The notes below the pieces were generated by a model, which had not been told where the DNA came from, did not search any database, and saw only the letters and a list, made by a program, of their open reading frames with translations. Below, one piece after another: positions 1 to 7,411 of a DNA stretch of 43,881 nt. The position numbers and the translations under genes were made by a program. Each line of letters begins with the position of its first letter. The stretch's first letter is position 1. The stretch comes from JAJRXG01 sp047634015 (GTDB lineage: Bacteria; Bacteroidota; Bacteroidia; Chitinophagales; Saprospiraceae): assembly GCA_047634015.1 (NCBI GenBank), contig JBLIDB010000009.1, forward strand, positions 1 to 43,881, read 5' to 3'.

Positions 1-6
1 AAAAAA

Positions 7-377
7 TCAAATTATCTTAAAGCAGCCTAAGCTTTCATACTGTCCACTTTAGTGAGGAAGTCCAATATAATACTTATCCCCTATGGATAGATTTCTCACC
101 GCAACTTGATTACTTGAATAAAGTACAGCTCACTTCAGCTTAATTGCAACTTCATCTGTTATAAACTTTCCTATATCAAGATATAGACTTCCAAATGAAA
201 ACCATCAATCGATAAGAGTCCTACTCCGGTTCCGCCCCTATTTTCAAAAGCAAATATACTAGAACCCGATTCAACCAGAATATCACCTTTTCGTCCTACG
301 TCTTCAGACTGTGCATAGGTAGAGACAAATAGAAGCAATAAGATAAGGATAGAAAAATAGACGCGTGATGGCTTCAT
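7..377 (-). pseudogene. Decayed outer-membrane beta-barrel protein
   Basis: The first 68 codons give a signal peptide (MKPSRVYFSILILLLLFVSTYAQ) and a start such as KGDILVESGSSIFAF, which resembles small Bacteroidota porin-family barrels. After about position 200 the reading frame is lost. Shifting frame restores barrel-like text (FGSLYLDIGKFITDEVAIKLK), then a TGA, then LYSSNQVAVRNLSIGDKYYIG, then a TAA, ending at a stop at 7-9. One frameshift and two in-frame stops over some 120 codons argue for a pseudogene. The likely ancestor is an outer-membrane beta-barrel protein of unknown ligand. The family call rests on pattern resemblance only. It lies downstream of the ferredoxin gene on the same strand but looks unrelated to the sulfur operon. 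Confidence 0.6.
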
Positions 378-453
378 TTTGTCATTTTTACAACAATCTT
401 CTAACTAAGAAAAACCGGATCCTATTATGAGAAAATGTCGGAAAATCTACTTT

Positions 454-783
454 TTATTCCCCTACAGGTGCCAACTTCACCTTCAGCCCATTTATTTCTG
501 GACTTATCTTAATCTGACATCCTAAGCGACTATTCTCTTCTACAAAGAAAGCTTGATCCAACATATCTTCTTCATCATCTGAAGCCTCCGATAGTTCATG
601 GTCACTCTCTATATAGCAGTGGCACGAAGCACAAAGGGCCATCCCTCCACATGTTCCTTCTACTGGTAGATCTGAGGCCCTACAAATCTCCATAAGATTG
701 AAGTTCATATCCGTAGGAGCCTTTATCACATGCTCCTCTCCTTCTCTATCTACAACCGTTATTGTGATTATGTCTTCTGGCAT
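454..783 (-). CDS. 2Fe-2S ferredoxin (adrenodoxin-like)
   Basis: Cytoplasmic electron carrier of 109 aa. The cluster ligands fit the vertebrate/adrenodoxin-type pattern: Cys45, Cys51, Cys54 (motif CGGMALCASC) and Cys89 (RLGCQI). The chain is acidic, as usual for ferredoxins. It is the last gene of the sulfur operon, 15 bp after the ferredoxin-NADP reductase gene, so the pair probably carries electrons from NADPH to the sulfite reductase at the start of the same operon (inference). No flavoprotein subunit of CysJ type is present in the window, which supports a ferredoxin-dependent route. Length and motif are normal and there are no signs of damage. A role in other ferredoxin-dependent reactions cannot be excluded. 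Confidence 0.9.
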   Translation of the reverse strand: MPEDIITITVVDREGEEHVIKAPTDMNFNLMEICRASDLPVEGTCGGMALCASCHCYIESDHELSEASDDEEDMLDQAFFVEENSRLGCQIKISPEINGLKVKLAPVGE

Positions 784-798
784 ATAGGCGGAATTAAA

Positions 799-1806
799 TT
801 ATTCGAATCCGTTCACTCCCGCTACAGTCGTGTACTTAAAGCTGAGCTTAGCATCGGGATAAATATACTTAAATGCCGATTGCACCATCATAGTTCCTTC
901 ATGGAAGCCACAAAGAATTAATTTCAATTTCCCCGGATAAGTATTGATATCTCCGATCGCATATATTCCGGGTACATTGGTGCTATAATCCTCAGTATTG
1001 ACGACGATGGCACTGCGATCTATATTGAGACCCCATTCTGCGATCGGTCCCAACTTCGGCGATAAGCCAAATAATGGAATGAAGTTGTCAATCTCTTTAG
1101 AGAACTCACCATCAGCCTTCGACTTGATACGTACTTCTTTGAGAACACCGTTCCCTCCTACTCCGATAGCTTGTGCCTCAGTGATAAGGTTTACACGCTT
1201 AGACTTTGCAAGCTCCATTACCTTGTCTACAGAATCCAGCGCTCCTCTGAACGAAGTCCTTCTATGTATAAGGGTAATTTCTTTAGCCACATCAGCTAAT
1301 TCAATCGTCCAATCCAACGCTGAGTCTCCACCTCCTGCAATCAAAATTCGCTTATCGCGAAATTTCTCAGGGTCCTTAACCATGTAATCGACGCCCTTAT
1401 CTTCATATTGCTCGAGCCCTTCGATCGGTGGTTTACGCGGCTCAAAACAACCTAATCCAGCAGCAATTGCTATAACAGGCGCTTGGATTTGTGTTCCTCT
1501 GCTCGTAGTCAATTGATACATTTTCTCTCCTACTTTCTCAATCTTCTCTGCGCGCTCTCCTAGAGTGAATCCTGGCTTAAAAGGGGCAATTTGTTCCATT
1601 AGATTACCCACCAATTCCCCTGCCAATACACTAGGATATCCTGGGATATCATAAATCGGCTTCTTAGGATATATCTCCGCTAATTGACCTCCAGGAATCG
1701 GAAGAGAATCTACTAAGTGGCACTTTAATTTAAGGAGGCCCGCTTCAAAAACGGTAAATAGACCTACTGGGCCTGCTCCTATGATAAGTATGTCTGTCTG
1801 TTTCAT
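799..1806 (-). CDS. Ferredoxin--NADP+ reductase, thioredoxin-reductase-like type
   Basis: Flavoprotein of 335 aa that would pass electrons between NADPH and ferredoxin. The FAD-binding GAGPVG is at residues 10-15, a second dinucleotide motif GGGDSA is at 158-163 followed by HRR near 181-183 (typical for NADPH phosphate recognition), and a GDIN motif lies near the C terminus. The redox CxxC of true thioredoxin reductases is absent, which points to the YumC-like FNR family. It sits between cysH (72 bp upstream) and the ferredoxin gene (15 bp downstream) on the same strand. The context suggests it feeds the assimilatory sulfite reductase, which needs six electrons per sulfite. Confidence 0.9.
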   Translation of the reverse strand: MKQTDILIIGAGPVGLFTVFEAGLLKLKCHLVDSLPIPGGQLAEIYPKKPIYDIPGYPSVLAGELVGNLMEQIAPFKPGFTLGERAEKIEKVGEKMYQLTTSRGTQIQAPVIAIAAGLGCFEPRKPPIEGLEQYEDKGVDYMVKDPEKFRDKRILIAGGGDSALDWTIELADVAKEITLIHRRTSFRGALDSVDKVMELAKSKRVNLITEAQAIGVGGNGVLKEVRIKSKADGEFSKEIDNFIPLFGLSPKLGPIAEWGLNIDRSAIVVNTEDYSTNVPGIYAIGDINTYPGKLKLILCGFHEGTMMVQSAFKYIYPDAKLSFKYTTVAGVNGFE

Positions 1807-1878
1807 GATTTTGCAAAATTAGTTAAACCCACACTATGCTTTGGGTCTTCTTTATGAACTAATGTCTATTTCAAATAA

Positions 1879-2550
1879 TTATGATGTGTGAAGGCCACAT
1901 TCTGTTTTACTTTTCCCTGCCCATCGACCCGTTCTACCTTCCCCTTTGGTAGTACAATGGGTACACCCTACACTATCGTAACCGTCAGCAATCATGGGGT
2001 GTGGAGGAATATTGTTATCGATCAGAAACTGATCGAATCCTTCGGCGGTTGTGTCAATATTGGGATGCATTTTAATAATGGGCCCACGTTCTTCAAAAAT
2101 CTCAAGATTCTCTCGAAAAGGATTGCTGTTCATGAGCAACCCTGATATCCATATTCTCTTACCTGCCTTATACGGTTCGAATGGTTTGACCTTGTTGATA
2201 TTACAACACTCATCAGGGTTCGTTTCCCATAGGTTCTTCTCTCGGACATCAATATTCTCTTCCACATTTGGTAGAATATTGATGATATTTAAACCAAGAA
2301 TATCTGTCAGTGTTCGCTTATAAACGAGGGTCTTCTTAAAACAAAAGGTCGTATCTATAAAATGTATCGGATGACCTGGGGCCACTTTACTTACCATCCC
2401 CATTAGAATCCCAGAAGTGGTTCCAAATGACGAAGTAACCATTATATTTTCATTATCGAAATCTTTAAAGACCTTCTCCAATCTTTGAAGTGGCTCCAAT
2501 AAATCATAGACACCATTCAATTCTATTATATCTATATTTTCTGCAGTCAT
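1879..2550 (-). CDS. cysH: Phosphoadenylyl/adenylyl-sulfate reductase
   Basis: Reduces activated sulfate (APS or PAPS) to sulfite with thiol donors such as thioredoxin. It is 223 aa. The PP-loop-like SSFGTTSG is at residues 40-47, the catalytic cysteine lies in the C-terminal ECGLH motif (Cys218), and the additional pairs Cys115-Cys116 and Cys196-x2-Cys199 match the 4Fe-4S cluster ligands of APS-type reductases. This favours APS as substrate (family knowledge, not proven). The gene starts one base after the stop of the precorrin-2 dehydrogenase gene, so the two are almost certainly cotranscribed. Sulfate adenylyltransferase genes are not in this window. Confidence 0.92.
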   Translation of the reverse strand: MTAENIDIIELNGVYDLLEPLQRLEKVFKDFDNENIMVTSSFGTTSGILMGMVSKVAPGHPIHFIDTTFCFKKTLVYKRTLTDILGLNIINILPNVEENIDVREKNLWETNPDECCNINKVKPFEPYKAGKRIWISGLLMNSNPFRENLEIFEERGPIIKMHPNIDTTAEGFDQFLIDNNIPPHPMIADGYDSVGCTHCTTKGEGRTGRWAGKSKTECGLHTS

Positions 2551-2551
2551 A

Positions 2552-3142
2552 TTATTGGATTAGAGTGGCGGTAATACGATTGAGCTCTTTGACTTTATGG
2601 TCAAAATCTCCTTTTAAACGATCTCGAACGATCTTTAGATTATTGACTAAATCATGGACCTCTTCAGGGAGTATTTCTTCGAGAAGTTGGCGAAAGCGTT
2701 TTGCAAATGTTGGAGATTTTCCATTTGTAGAAATAGCAACTTTAAGATCTCCTCGAGTTACGATAGATCCCATATAAAAATCGCATAGATCTGGTGTATC
2801 CGCAACATTTACAATTTTCCCATATTGCTTAGCTGCCGTATATACGGTGTAATTGATATCAGCCATATTAGTAGCCGCAATTACGATATCAGCATCTTGT
2901 GCATCCTCATTACTAAAAGCTCGTTGGACCAAATATACCTGCTCAGGATACTGATCCATCAAGTTTTGCACTCCTTTTCCAGCCCAAGTTGCTACAACCT
3001 TGATTCGTGCATTAGGGCTGCTCTTTAGAATAAAAGAAAGTTTTTCCTCCCCTACTGCTCCCGCTCCTACTATTAGTAATCGCAACTTATCTAATCTAAA
3101 AAAGACAGGATAAAGAGGATTCTGATTTGTGTTTATATCCAT
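2552..3142 (-). CDS. Precorrin-2 dehydrogenase / sirohydrochlorin ferrochelatase (Met8/CysG N-terminal type)
   Basis: Protein of 196 aa corresponding to the N-terminal half of CysG and to yeast Met8p. It oxidises precorrin-2 to sirohydrochlorin with NAD+ and may insert iron to give siroheme, the cofactor of the sulfite reductase in this operon. The Rossmann motif GAGAVG is at residues 26-31, and the NVADTPDLCDFYMGSI and STNGKSPTFAKRFR segments are characteristic. Its start overlaps the end of the SUMT gene by 10 bp. Splitting of CysG into separate SUMT and dehydrogenase genes is common outside enterobacteria. Confidence 0.92.
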   Translation of the reverse strand: MDINTNQNPLYPVFFRLDKLRLLIVGAGAVGEEKLSFILKSSPNARIKVVATWAGKGVQNLMDQYPEQVYLVQRAFSNEDAQDADIVIAATNMADINYTVYTAAKQYGKIVNVADTPDLCDFYMGSIVTRGDLKVAISTNGKSPTFAKRFRQLLEEILPEEVHDLVNNLKIVRDRLKGDFDHKVKELNRITATLIQ

Positions 3143-3894
3143 GCTTCAAGGGTTTTTTGGTGAACGAACTCAGGATGCAATCGAACGACTTCTCCTATGA
3201 TTATAATTCCTGGGGCTCCGACACCCGCGACTTTCACTTTTTTAGAAATATCATTTATGGCTCCAAGAACTACTTTCTCTGATTCCTGTGATCCATTTTG
3301 GATTACCATTACGGGTGTTTCTCTCTTTCCAGCATTTGAAAACAGCTTACATATTTCAGTAAGTTTTCTCATGCCCATTAGGATTACTACCGTAGCAGTT
3401 GATTGGGCAGCAAGTGAAATGTCTCCTGATAACTCGTGACTCTTAGTTGTTCCTGTAATTACCCAAAAGCTTTCCGCAACACGTCTTCTTGTCAACGGAA
3501 CTTCTTGGAGTAATGCGAGGCTTGTAGCGCTACTAATTCCAGGAACTACATTTACAGTAATACCTTTCTTCTTCAGAAACACCAGTTCTTCATGACCTCT
3601 TCCGAAGATAAATGGATCTCCTCCTTTTAACCTTACTACATGACCTACTCGTTGTGCCGTTTGTGCTAATAACGCATTTATATCCGCTTGGGTAAGACTA
3701 TGTTGCCCGCACCGTTTTCCCACATATATGAGTTCCGCATATGGAGCCGCATATTCAAGAATTTTCTCTCCTACAAGCGCATCATACAGAATAGCATCTG
3801 CGGATTGTATCGCCTTCATGGCCTTTACAGTAATAAGATCTGGATCTCCAGGTCCAGCACCAACCAATGTTACTTTTATCTCTTTCATGGTCAT
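3133..3894 (-). CDS. cobA: Uroporphyrinogen-III C-methyltransferase (SUMT)
   Basis: Catalyses two SAM-dependent methylations of uroporphyrinogen III to precorrin-2, the first step towards siroheme. The 253-aa chain has all the family marks: VGAGPGDPDL (about residues 11-20), RLKGGDPFIFGRG (88-100), VPGISS (about 117-122) and a C-terminal GEVVRL. It follows the sulfite reductase gene after 2 bp and overlaps the next gene by 10 bp, so translation is probably coupled. There are two possible ATG starts, at codons 1 and 3. With no other cobalamin genes nearby and siroheme-enzyme neighbours, the product most likely serves siroheme rather than B12. Confidence 0.95.
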   Translation of the reverse strand: MTMKEIKVTLVGAGPGDPDLITVKAMKAIQSADAILYDALVGEKILEYAAPYAELIYVGKRCGQHSLTQADINALLAQTAQRVGHVVRLKGGDPFIFGRGHEELVFLKKKGITVNVVPGISSATSLALLQEVPLTRRRVAESFWVITGTTKSHELSGDISLAAQSTATVVILMGMRKLTEICKLFSNAGKRETPVMVIQNGSQESEKVVLGAINDISKKVKVAGVGAPGIIIIGEVVRLHPEFVHQKTLEAWI

Positions 3895-3896
3895 TC

Positions 3897-6035
3897 CTAA
3901 GCTGTGTAGTAATCAGTAATTACCTCCTTGTCATCTTGAGTACCTCCTTGTTGAGTATTTCGGTATGAGATTGCAACGGCCAAGAATTTCTCTGCGTCTT
4001 TTACGAAGTCTGTAGCAAAGTCCACCGTTGGCTCAAAAGCATTAATAGAAAGCACTCGATCTTCATAAGAATATCCGATGTCCATTTTTTTGCTATCTAT
4101 AAGCTCCTTCTGGAAATCTGAGATGATCCCTTTATGCGTATTGCATTTTATATCTTCCCCAAGCAATATGGCTTTCGCCCCGATCACATAGGTGGCATAG
4201 GCATAGAATATAGCATCAGCAGGTTCTCCCTTGGCGAGTTCGTTTTGGGCCTTGTCAAGTTTTTCTTTGGCATCCATTACAATAGCTCCTACCATATCGA
4301 GAATAACACCTGCACATTCTCCAACACCGATCTCTTGTAAATAATTATGATCTTGGCCCCAGTCCATTAAGTCCTCATCTGGAATGTCAGTAACATCTGC
4401 AAAAGGCTTTACTACATTATAAAAATGCTTACGCCCTCCCATTCTAATATAGAAGTGATTGAAGTATTCGCCGTCGTTACGATGTTCGTGGAAGTAATCT
4501 AAAACAGCACTTACCAATTGAGGAATTCTCTTAGTAGGCACCTTTGTAATCTTATCCGCTATAAAGGACTGTCCCGTTGGATCGACACCTCCACCGAGTA
4601 ATACTTGCATCGCTGGAATTACCTTCCCATCCTTCTTAATGCTACTTCCGTGAAATCCTATATTCCCGATCGTATGTTGCCCACAAGCATTCATACATCC
4701 GGAGATTTTGATTTTGATATGATGTTCTTCTACGAGATCTGGATAGTCCTTACGTAACATCTCTTCAAGCACTCCAGAAAGACCAGTACTATTCGTTACT
4801 CCAAGATTACAAGTATCTGTTCCCGGACATGCCGTAATATCTGCTATAGAATCATAGCCTGGATCTGCAAATCCAAAACCATCTAAGACCGTATATATTT
4901 CTTTTAAGTGATCCGTATGAATATACTTCAATAGGATATTCTGATTGATCGTCATGCGGATGTCATCAGCGGCATATTTCTTTACAATCTTAGCCAGGTA
5001 TCTTGCTTTCTCAGAGCTAAGATCTCCCAAGAAGACTTTTATAAATACGCCGTGATATCCTTTCTGCTTCTGTTCGAACGTATTCGTTTTAAGCCATTGG
5101 GCATATTTCTTAGCGTCTTTGATAGTGACTTCTTGCGCTGGAAAATGTTCAACTGGCTCACCGAAATTTAGTGCATCTGGATCTATAGGAAATGACTTCA
5201 TTTTAATGGCCTTCCGTTCCTTCGCAACCAGCTCTAAGAAATGTTCGATTCCAAGACTTTTGATGAGAAACTTCATTCGCGCTTTGTGTCTCTTTTCCCG
5301 CTCTCCATACCTATCAAAAATCCTCAAGCTGGCTTCCATAAATGGAATGATTTGATCCGCAGCAAGAAATTCAAAAGCCGTCTTGGCAGTGAGCGCCTGT
5401 GCTCCAAGACCACCACCTACGACGACTTTAAATCCTCTCTCTCCATCCACGATTCTTGGAATAAAGCCGAAATCATGCATGAATGTCAATGCTGTATCTA
5501 AATCACTAGAAGAAAAAGCAGGCTTAATCTTTCGCCCCATCTCCTGACAGATTGGATTCCGTAAAAAGTAAAAGGCGGCGGCATGTGCGTAAGGTGTTAC
5601 ATCAAATGGCTCATTAGGGTCAATTCCTGCTTCTGCCGAGGCCGTAACATTTCTAACTGTATTACCACAAGCTTCACGAGCAGTGACATTCTTTTCCGCA
5701 AGCTCTACCCACACTTTTGGAGAGTCATCGAGTTTGACATAATGCAGTTGGATATCTTGACGCGTCGTAATGTGGAGATTCCCAGTGGCATATTTGTCAG
5801 AGACATCGGCGATACGAACAAGTTGCTCGGATGTGACACTTCCATAAGGCAGTTTTATTCTGAACATCTGAACGCCTAATTGCCGCTGACCATAGACCCC
5901 TCGAGTAAGGCGATAGAGTTTGAAACGTTCTTCATCCTCCTGACCTGAGCGATATCCTTGAATCCGAGATTCGAGTTCGAGAATATCGACCTTATCCGCC
6001 ACCTGAATGTTTTTACCTTCTAATGCAATCGCCAT
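3897..6035 (-). CDS. Siroheme sulfite (nitrite/sulfite) reductase with C-terminal HEPN-like extension
   Basis: Reduces sulfite to sulfide; first structural gene of the sulfur operon, 712 aa. The siroheme/4Fe-4S ligands are clear: Cys403 and Cys409 (TACPGTDTC) and Cys447 and Cys451 (GCMNACG). Two ferredoxin-like half domains are centred near residues 55-130 and 325-390. From about residue 565 the protein continues into a helical tail (MDAKEKLDKAQ..., YAYATYVIGAKAIL...) that resembles HEPN domains and is absent from E. coli CysI. Nitrite reductases share the core, but the cysH, siroheme and poly-Cys leader context makes sulfite the likely substrate. Expression is probably controlled by the two upstream attenuators. 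The ATG at 6035 follows the second terminator by 32 bp. Confidence 0.9.
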   Translation of the reverse strand: MAIALEGKNIQVADKVDILELESRIQGYRSGQEDEERFKLYRLTRGVYGQRQLGVQMFRIKLPYGSVTSEQLVRIADVSDKYATGNLHITTRQDIQLHYVKLDDSPKVWVELAEKNVTAREACGNTVRNVTASAEAGIDPNEPFDVTPYAHAAAFYFLRNPICQEMGRKIKPAFSSSDLDTALTFMHDFGFIPRIVDGERGFKVVVGGGLGAQALTAKTAFEFLAADQIIPFMEASLRIFDRYGEREKRHKARMKFLIKSLGIEHFLELVAKERKAIKMKSFPIDPDALNFGEPVEHFPAQEVTIKDAKKYAQWLKTNTFEQKQKGYHGVFIKVFLGDLSSEKARYLAKIVKKYAADDIRMTINQNILLKYIHTDHLKEIYTVLDGFGFADPGYDSIADITACPGTDTCNLGVTNSTGLSGVLEEMLRKDYPDLVEEHHIKIKISGCMNACGQHTIGNIGFHGSSIKKDGKVIPAMQVLLGGGVDPTGQSFIADKITKVPTKRIPQLVSAVLDYFHEHRNDGEYFNHFYIRMGGRKHFYNVVKPFADVTDIPDEDLMDWGQDHNYLQEIGVGECAGVILDMVGAIVMDAKEKLDKAQNELAKGEPADAIFYAYATYVIGAKAILLGEDIKCNTHKGIISDFQKELIDSKKMDIGYSYEDRVLSINAFEPTVDFATDFVKDAEKFLAVAISYRNTQQGGTQDDKEVITDYYTA

Positions 6036-6067
6036 GATTTGAATCGTTTTATTTTTTTATTAAAATC

Positions 6068-6101
6068 AAAAAAGCCTTCCAAGATGTCTTGAAAGGCTTT
6101 T
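6068..6101 (-). terminator. Intrinsic terminator 2 of the cys attenuator
   Basis: On the minus strand a stem AAAAGCCTTTCAAGA / TCTTGGAAGGCTTTT pairs over about 14 bp with a single G-U, a very short loop, and a six-T tract overlapping the 3' arm. It lies between the second poly-Cys leader ORF and the sulfite reductase ATG, so termination here would shut off the whole operon. Confidence 0.88.
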
Positions 6102-6139
6102 CGAAAAAGAATGAATTCTATTTCAATATTTCAAGACAT
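6084..6139 (-). promoter_or_regulatory. Antiterminator pairing segment of the second cys attenuator
   Basis: The RNA segment ATGTCTTGAAA (minus strand of 6129-6139, covering the stop codon of the second leader ORF) is perfectly complementary over 11 nt to TTTCAAGACAT (minus strand of 6084-6094), which forms the upper 5' arm and loop of terminator 2. The two foldings are mutually exclusive. A ribosome finishing the leader would cover the first segment and leave the terminator free; a ribosome stalled on the Cys codons (6149-6169) would leave it exposed and allow antitermination. The complementarity is seen directly; the mechanism is inferred. Confidence 0.8.
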
Positions 6140-6211
6140 AAGTATCCTACAACAGCAGCAGCAACAGCATGCACTCTTGGAGATAGACTTGAAATTTCTT
6201 GTTTGTATCAT
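6131..6211 (-). CDS. Poly-cysteine leader peptide 2 (26 aa, seven consecutive Cys)
   Basis: Short ORF reading MIQTRNFKSISKSA, then seven cysteines, then RILMS and a TGA stop. The Cys codons are TGC TGT TGC TGC TGC TGT TGT at 6149-6169. It lies directly after the T-tract of terminator 1 and ends inside the antiterminator segment of terminator 2. Seven Cys in 26 codons cannot be explained by chance in this AT-rich DNA, and its position ahead of the cysteine biosynthesis operon matches the design of amino-acid leader peptides (trp, his, leu). The peptide itself is probably not functional. It shares the pattern R-N-[FL] ... [SN]-A-Cys(n) with leader 1, which suggests an ancient duplication. Confidence 0.88.
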   Translation of the reverse strand: MIQTRNFKSISKSACCCCCCCRILMS

Positions 6212-6227
6212 TTTAAAAAAACGCAAT

Positions 6228-6264
6228 AAAAAAAACCTAAACGAAATTCTCTTCGGATAGGCTT
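6228..6264 (-). terminator. Intrinsic terminator 1 of the cys attenuator
   Basis: On the minus strand AAGCCTATCCGAA pairs with TTCGTTTAGGTTT, with an internal two-base mismatch, a short AT-rich loop and a run of eight T (complement of 6228-6235). It begins 26 bp after the stop codon of leader 1. The loop side GAAGAG (minus strand of 6249-6254) is complementary over 6 nt to CUCUUC at the end of leader 1 (minus strand of 6296-6301). This is a weaker antiterminator candidate than that of unit 2. Confidence 0.75.
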
Positions 6265-6290
6265 CTATAATATCTTAATGAAATAGACGG

Positions 6291-6359
6291 CTACTGAAGA
6301 GGTGCATCCAATGGACAACAGCAACAACAACAAGCATTTCTATTTCTTAAATTTCTCAT
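6291..6359 (-). CDS. Poly-cysteine leader peptide 1 (22 aa, six consecutive Cys)
   Basis: Short ORF reading MRNLRNRNA, then six cysteines, then PLDAPLQ and a TAG stop. The Cys codons are TGT TGT TGT TGC TGT TGT at 6315-6332. It is the first ORF after the predicted promoter and is followed by terminator 1. With leader 2 it forms a tandem pair of similar control units upstream of the sulfur operon. The inferred role is to sense charged Cys-tRNA by ribosome stalling. Poly-Cys short ORFs acting as cysteine-responsive attenuators have been described in mycobacteria; the arrangement here, with intrinsic terminators, is different. Alternative frames give runs of Val or Leu with no link to the downstream genes. 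Confidence 0.88.
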   Translation of the reverse strand: MRNLRNRNACCCCCCPLDAPLQ

Positions 6360-6368
6360 TCTGAGTGC

Positions 6369-6399
6369 CAAATTAAGCTAATCATTCGAATTGACCAAA
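6369..6399 (-). promoter_or_regulatory. Bacteroidota-type promoter of the sulfur operon leader
   Basis: On the minus strand a -33 TTTG (6396-6399) is separated by 19 bp from TTAATTTG (6369-6376), which matches the -7 consensus TAnnTTTG in seven of eight positions. Spacing is ideal. The leader 1 ATG follows after only nine bases, so the transcript is probably leaderless or nearly so. Confidence 0.65.
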
Positions 6400-6520
6400 A
6401 CTTGCTTGTTAAGAAAGTCTTATTTGTCGTTTGCAGAACGAATGTCTTTAGAAATGAAATTCCGAATAGTCTCTATTGCACCGCTTAGAAATTCATATCT
6501 TGAAAACTTAAAACATACTA

Positions 6521-7411
6521 ATGCGTCTTTTCATTTTCTCTTTATTTCTCACCTTCATTATTTCCTGCAATATGTCTACAGGTAAAAAAGAAATCGGCAC
6601 AAAAACGTTTTCAATTGGTCTAATCGCAGACTGTCAATATTGTAATGTAATTGGACAAGGTCAACGTAAATATTCCCTCTCTGATCGAAAATTACAAATT
6701 TGTGTTAACCATTTTAATACAATGGATCTTTCTTACGTAGTCCACCTAGGAGATTTTATTGATAAAGATTGGGAGAGCTTTGATGTAGTTGGTCCTATAT
6801 ATAAGCAGCTTTCTATGCCTGCCTATCACGTCTTGGGGAATCACGATTTTTCTGTAGAAAATTCTAAAAAAGCTTCTGTAGTTAAAAAGATGGGGCTTGA
6901 TTCGGCCTATTATCATTTCAGTTCGGAGGGATGGCGATTCATAGTGCTGAATGGGAATGATATAAGCTTTCATGCCTATCCAGAGGACTCGGATCAGTAT
7001 TTGGCAGCTGAACAATATTACGCTGAGAATCAAATAGAGTCCCCAAAATGGAACGGTGCCTTAGGGCAGAAGCAAATGATCTGGTTGGAAGAGACCTTGA
7101 CAAATGCAAAAAAGCAAGAAGAAAACGTAATTCTCTTTTGTCACTTTCCTGTATATCCTGAGAATCAGCACAACCTCTGGAATGCCAAAGAGGTCACCGC
7201 CCTACTTGAAAGGTATTCTAACGTAAAAGCATATATCAATGGGCATAATCATGAAGGCAATTATGCTGAGAAGAAAGGAATCCATTACCTTACGATGAAA
7301 GGAATGGTAGATACCGAAGAAACTTCCTATGGAGTAATGTCTATTTCTGAAGGTCAATTGGAGATAAAAGGAATCGGAAGAGAAGAAAATCGAATACTTC
7401 GGATTAAATAA
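6521..7411 (+). CDS. Metallophosphoesterase lipoprotein, ADPRM-like
   Basis: Calcineurin-like phosphoesterase of 296 aa. A lipobox IISC ends at Cys16, so it should be anchored on the periplasmic or outer membrane face. The metal-binding motifs are complete: D37 (IADCQY), GD at 77-78 (HLGDFID), GNHD at 106-109, H208 (FCHFP) and GHNH at 241-244. The wording of the motifs, including GIHYLTMKGMVDT, resembles Mn-dependent ADP-ribose/CDP-alcohol diphosphatases. The exact substrate is unknown. It is divergent from the sulfur operon, and I see no reason to link the two functionally. Start chosen at the ATG that gives the lipoprotein signal. Confidence 0.85.
   Translation: MRLFIFSLFLTFIISCNMSTGKKEIGTKTFSIGLIADCQYCNVIGQGQRKYSLSDRKLQICVNHFNTMDLSYVVHLGDFIDKDWESFDVVGPIYKQLSMPAYHVLGNHDFSVENSKKASVVKKMGLDSAYYHFSSEGWRFIVLNGNDISFHAYPEDSDQYLAAEQYYAENQIESPKWNGALGQKQMIWLEETLTNAKKQEENVILFCHFPVYPENQHNLWNAKEVTALLERYSNVKAYINGHNHEGNYAEKKGIHYLTMKGMVDTEETSYGVMSISEGQLEIKGIGREENRILRIK

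Noticed and set aside
6131..6359. Runs of Leu (MLLLLLL) or Val (MLVVVAVV) in other frames of the same leader DNA
   Set aside because: These are frame shadows of the Cys codon runs. They have no matching downstream pathway, whereas the Cys frame fits the operon and ends at the antiterminator segment.
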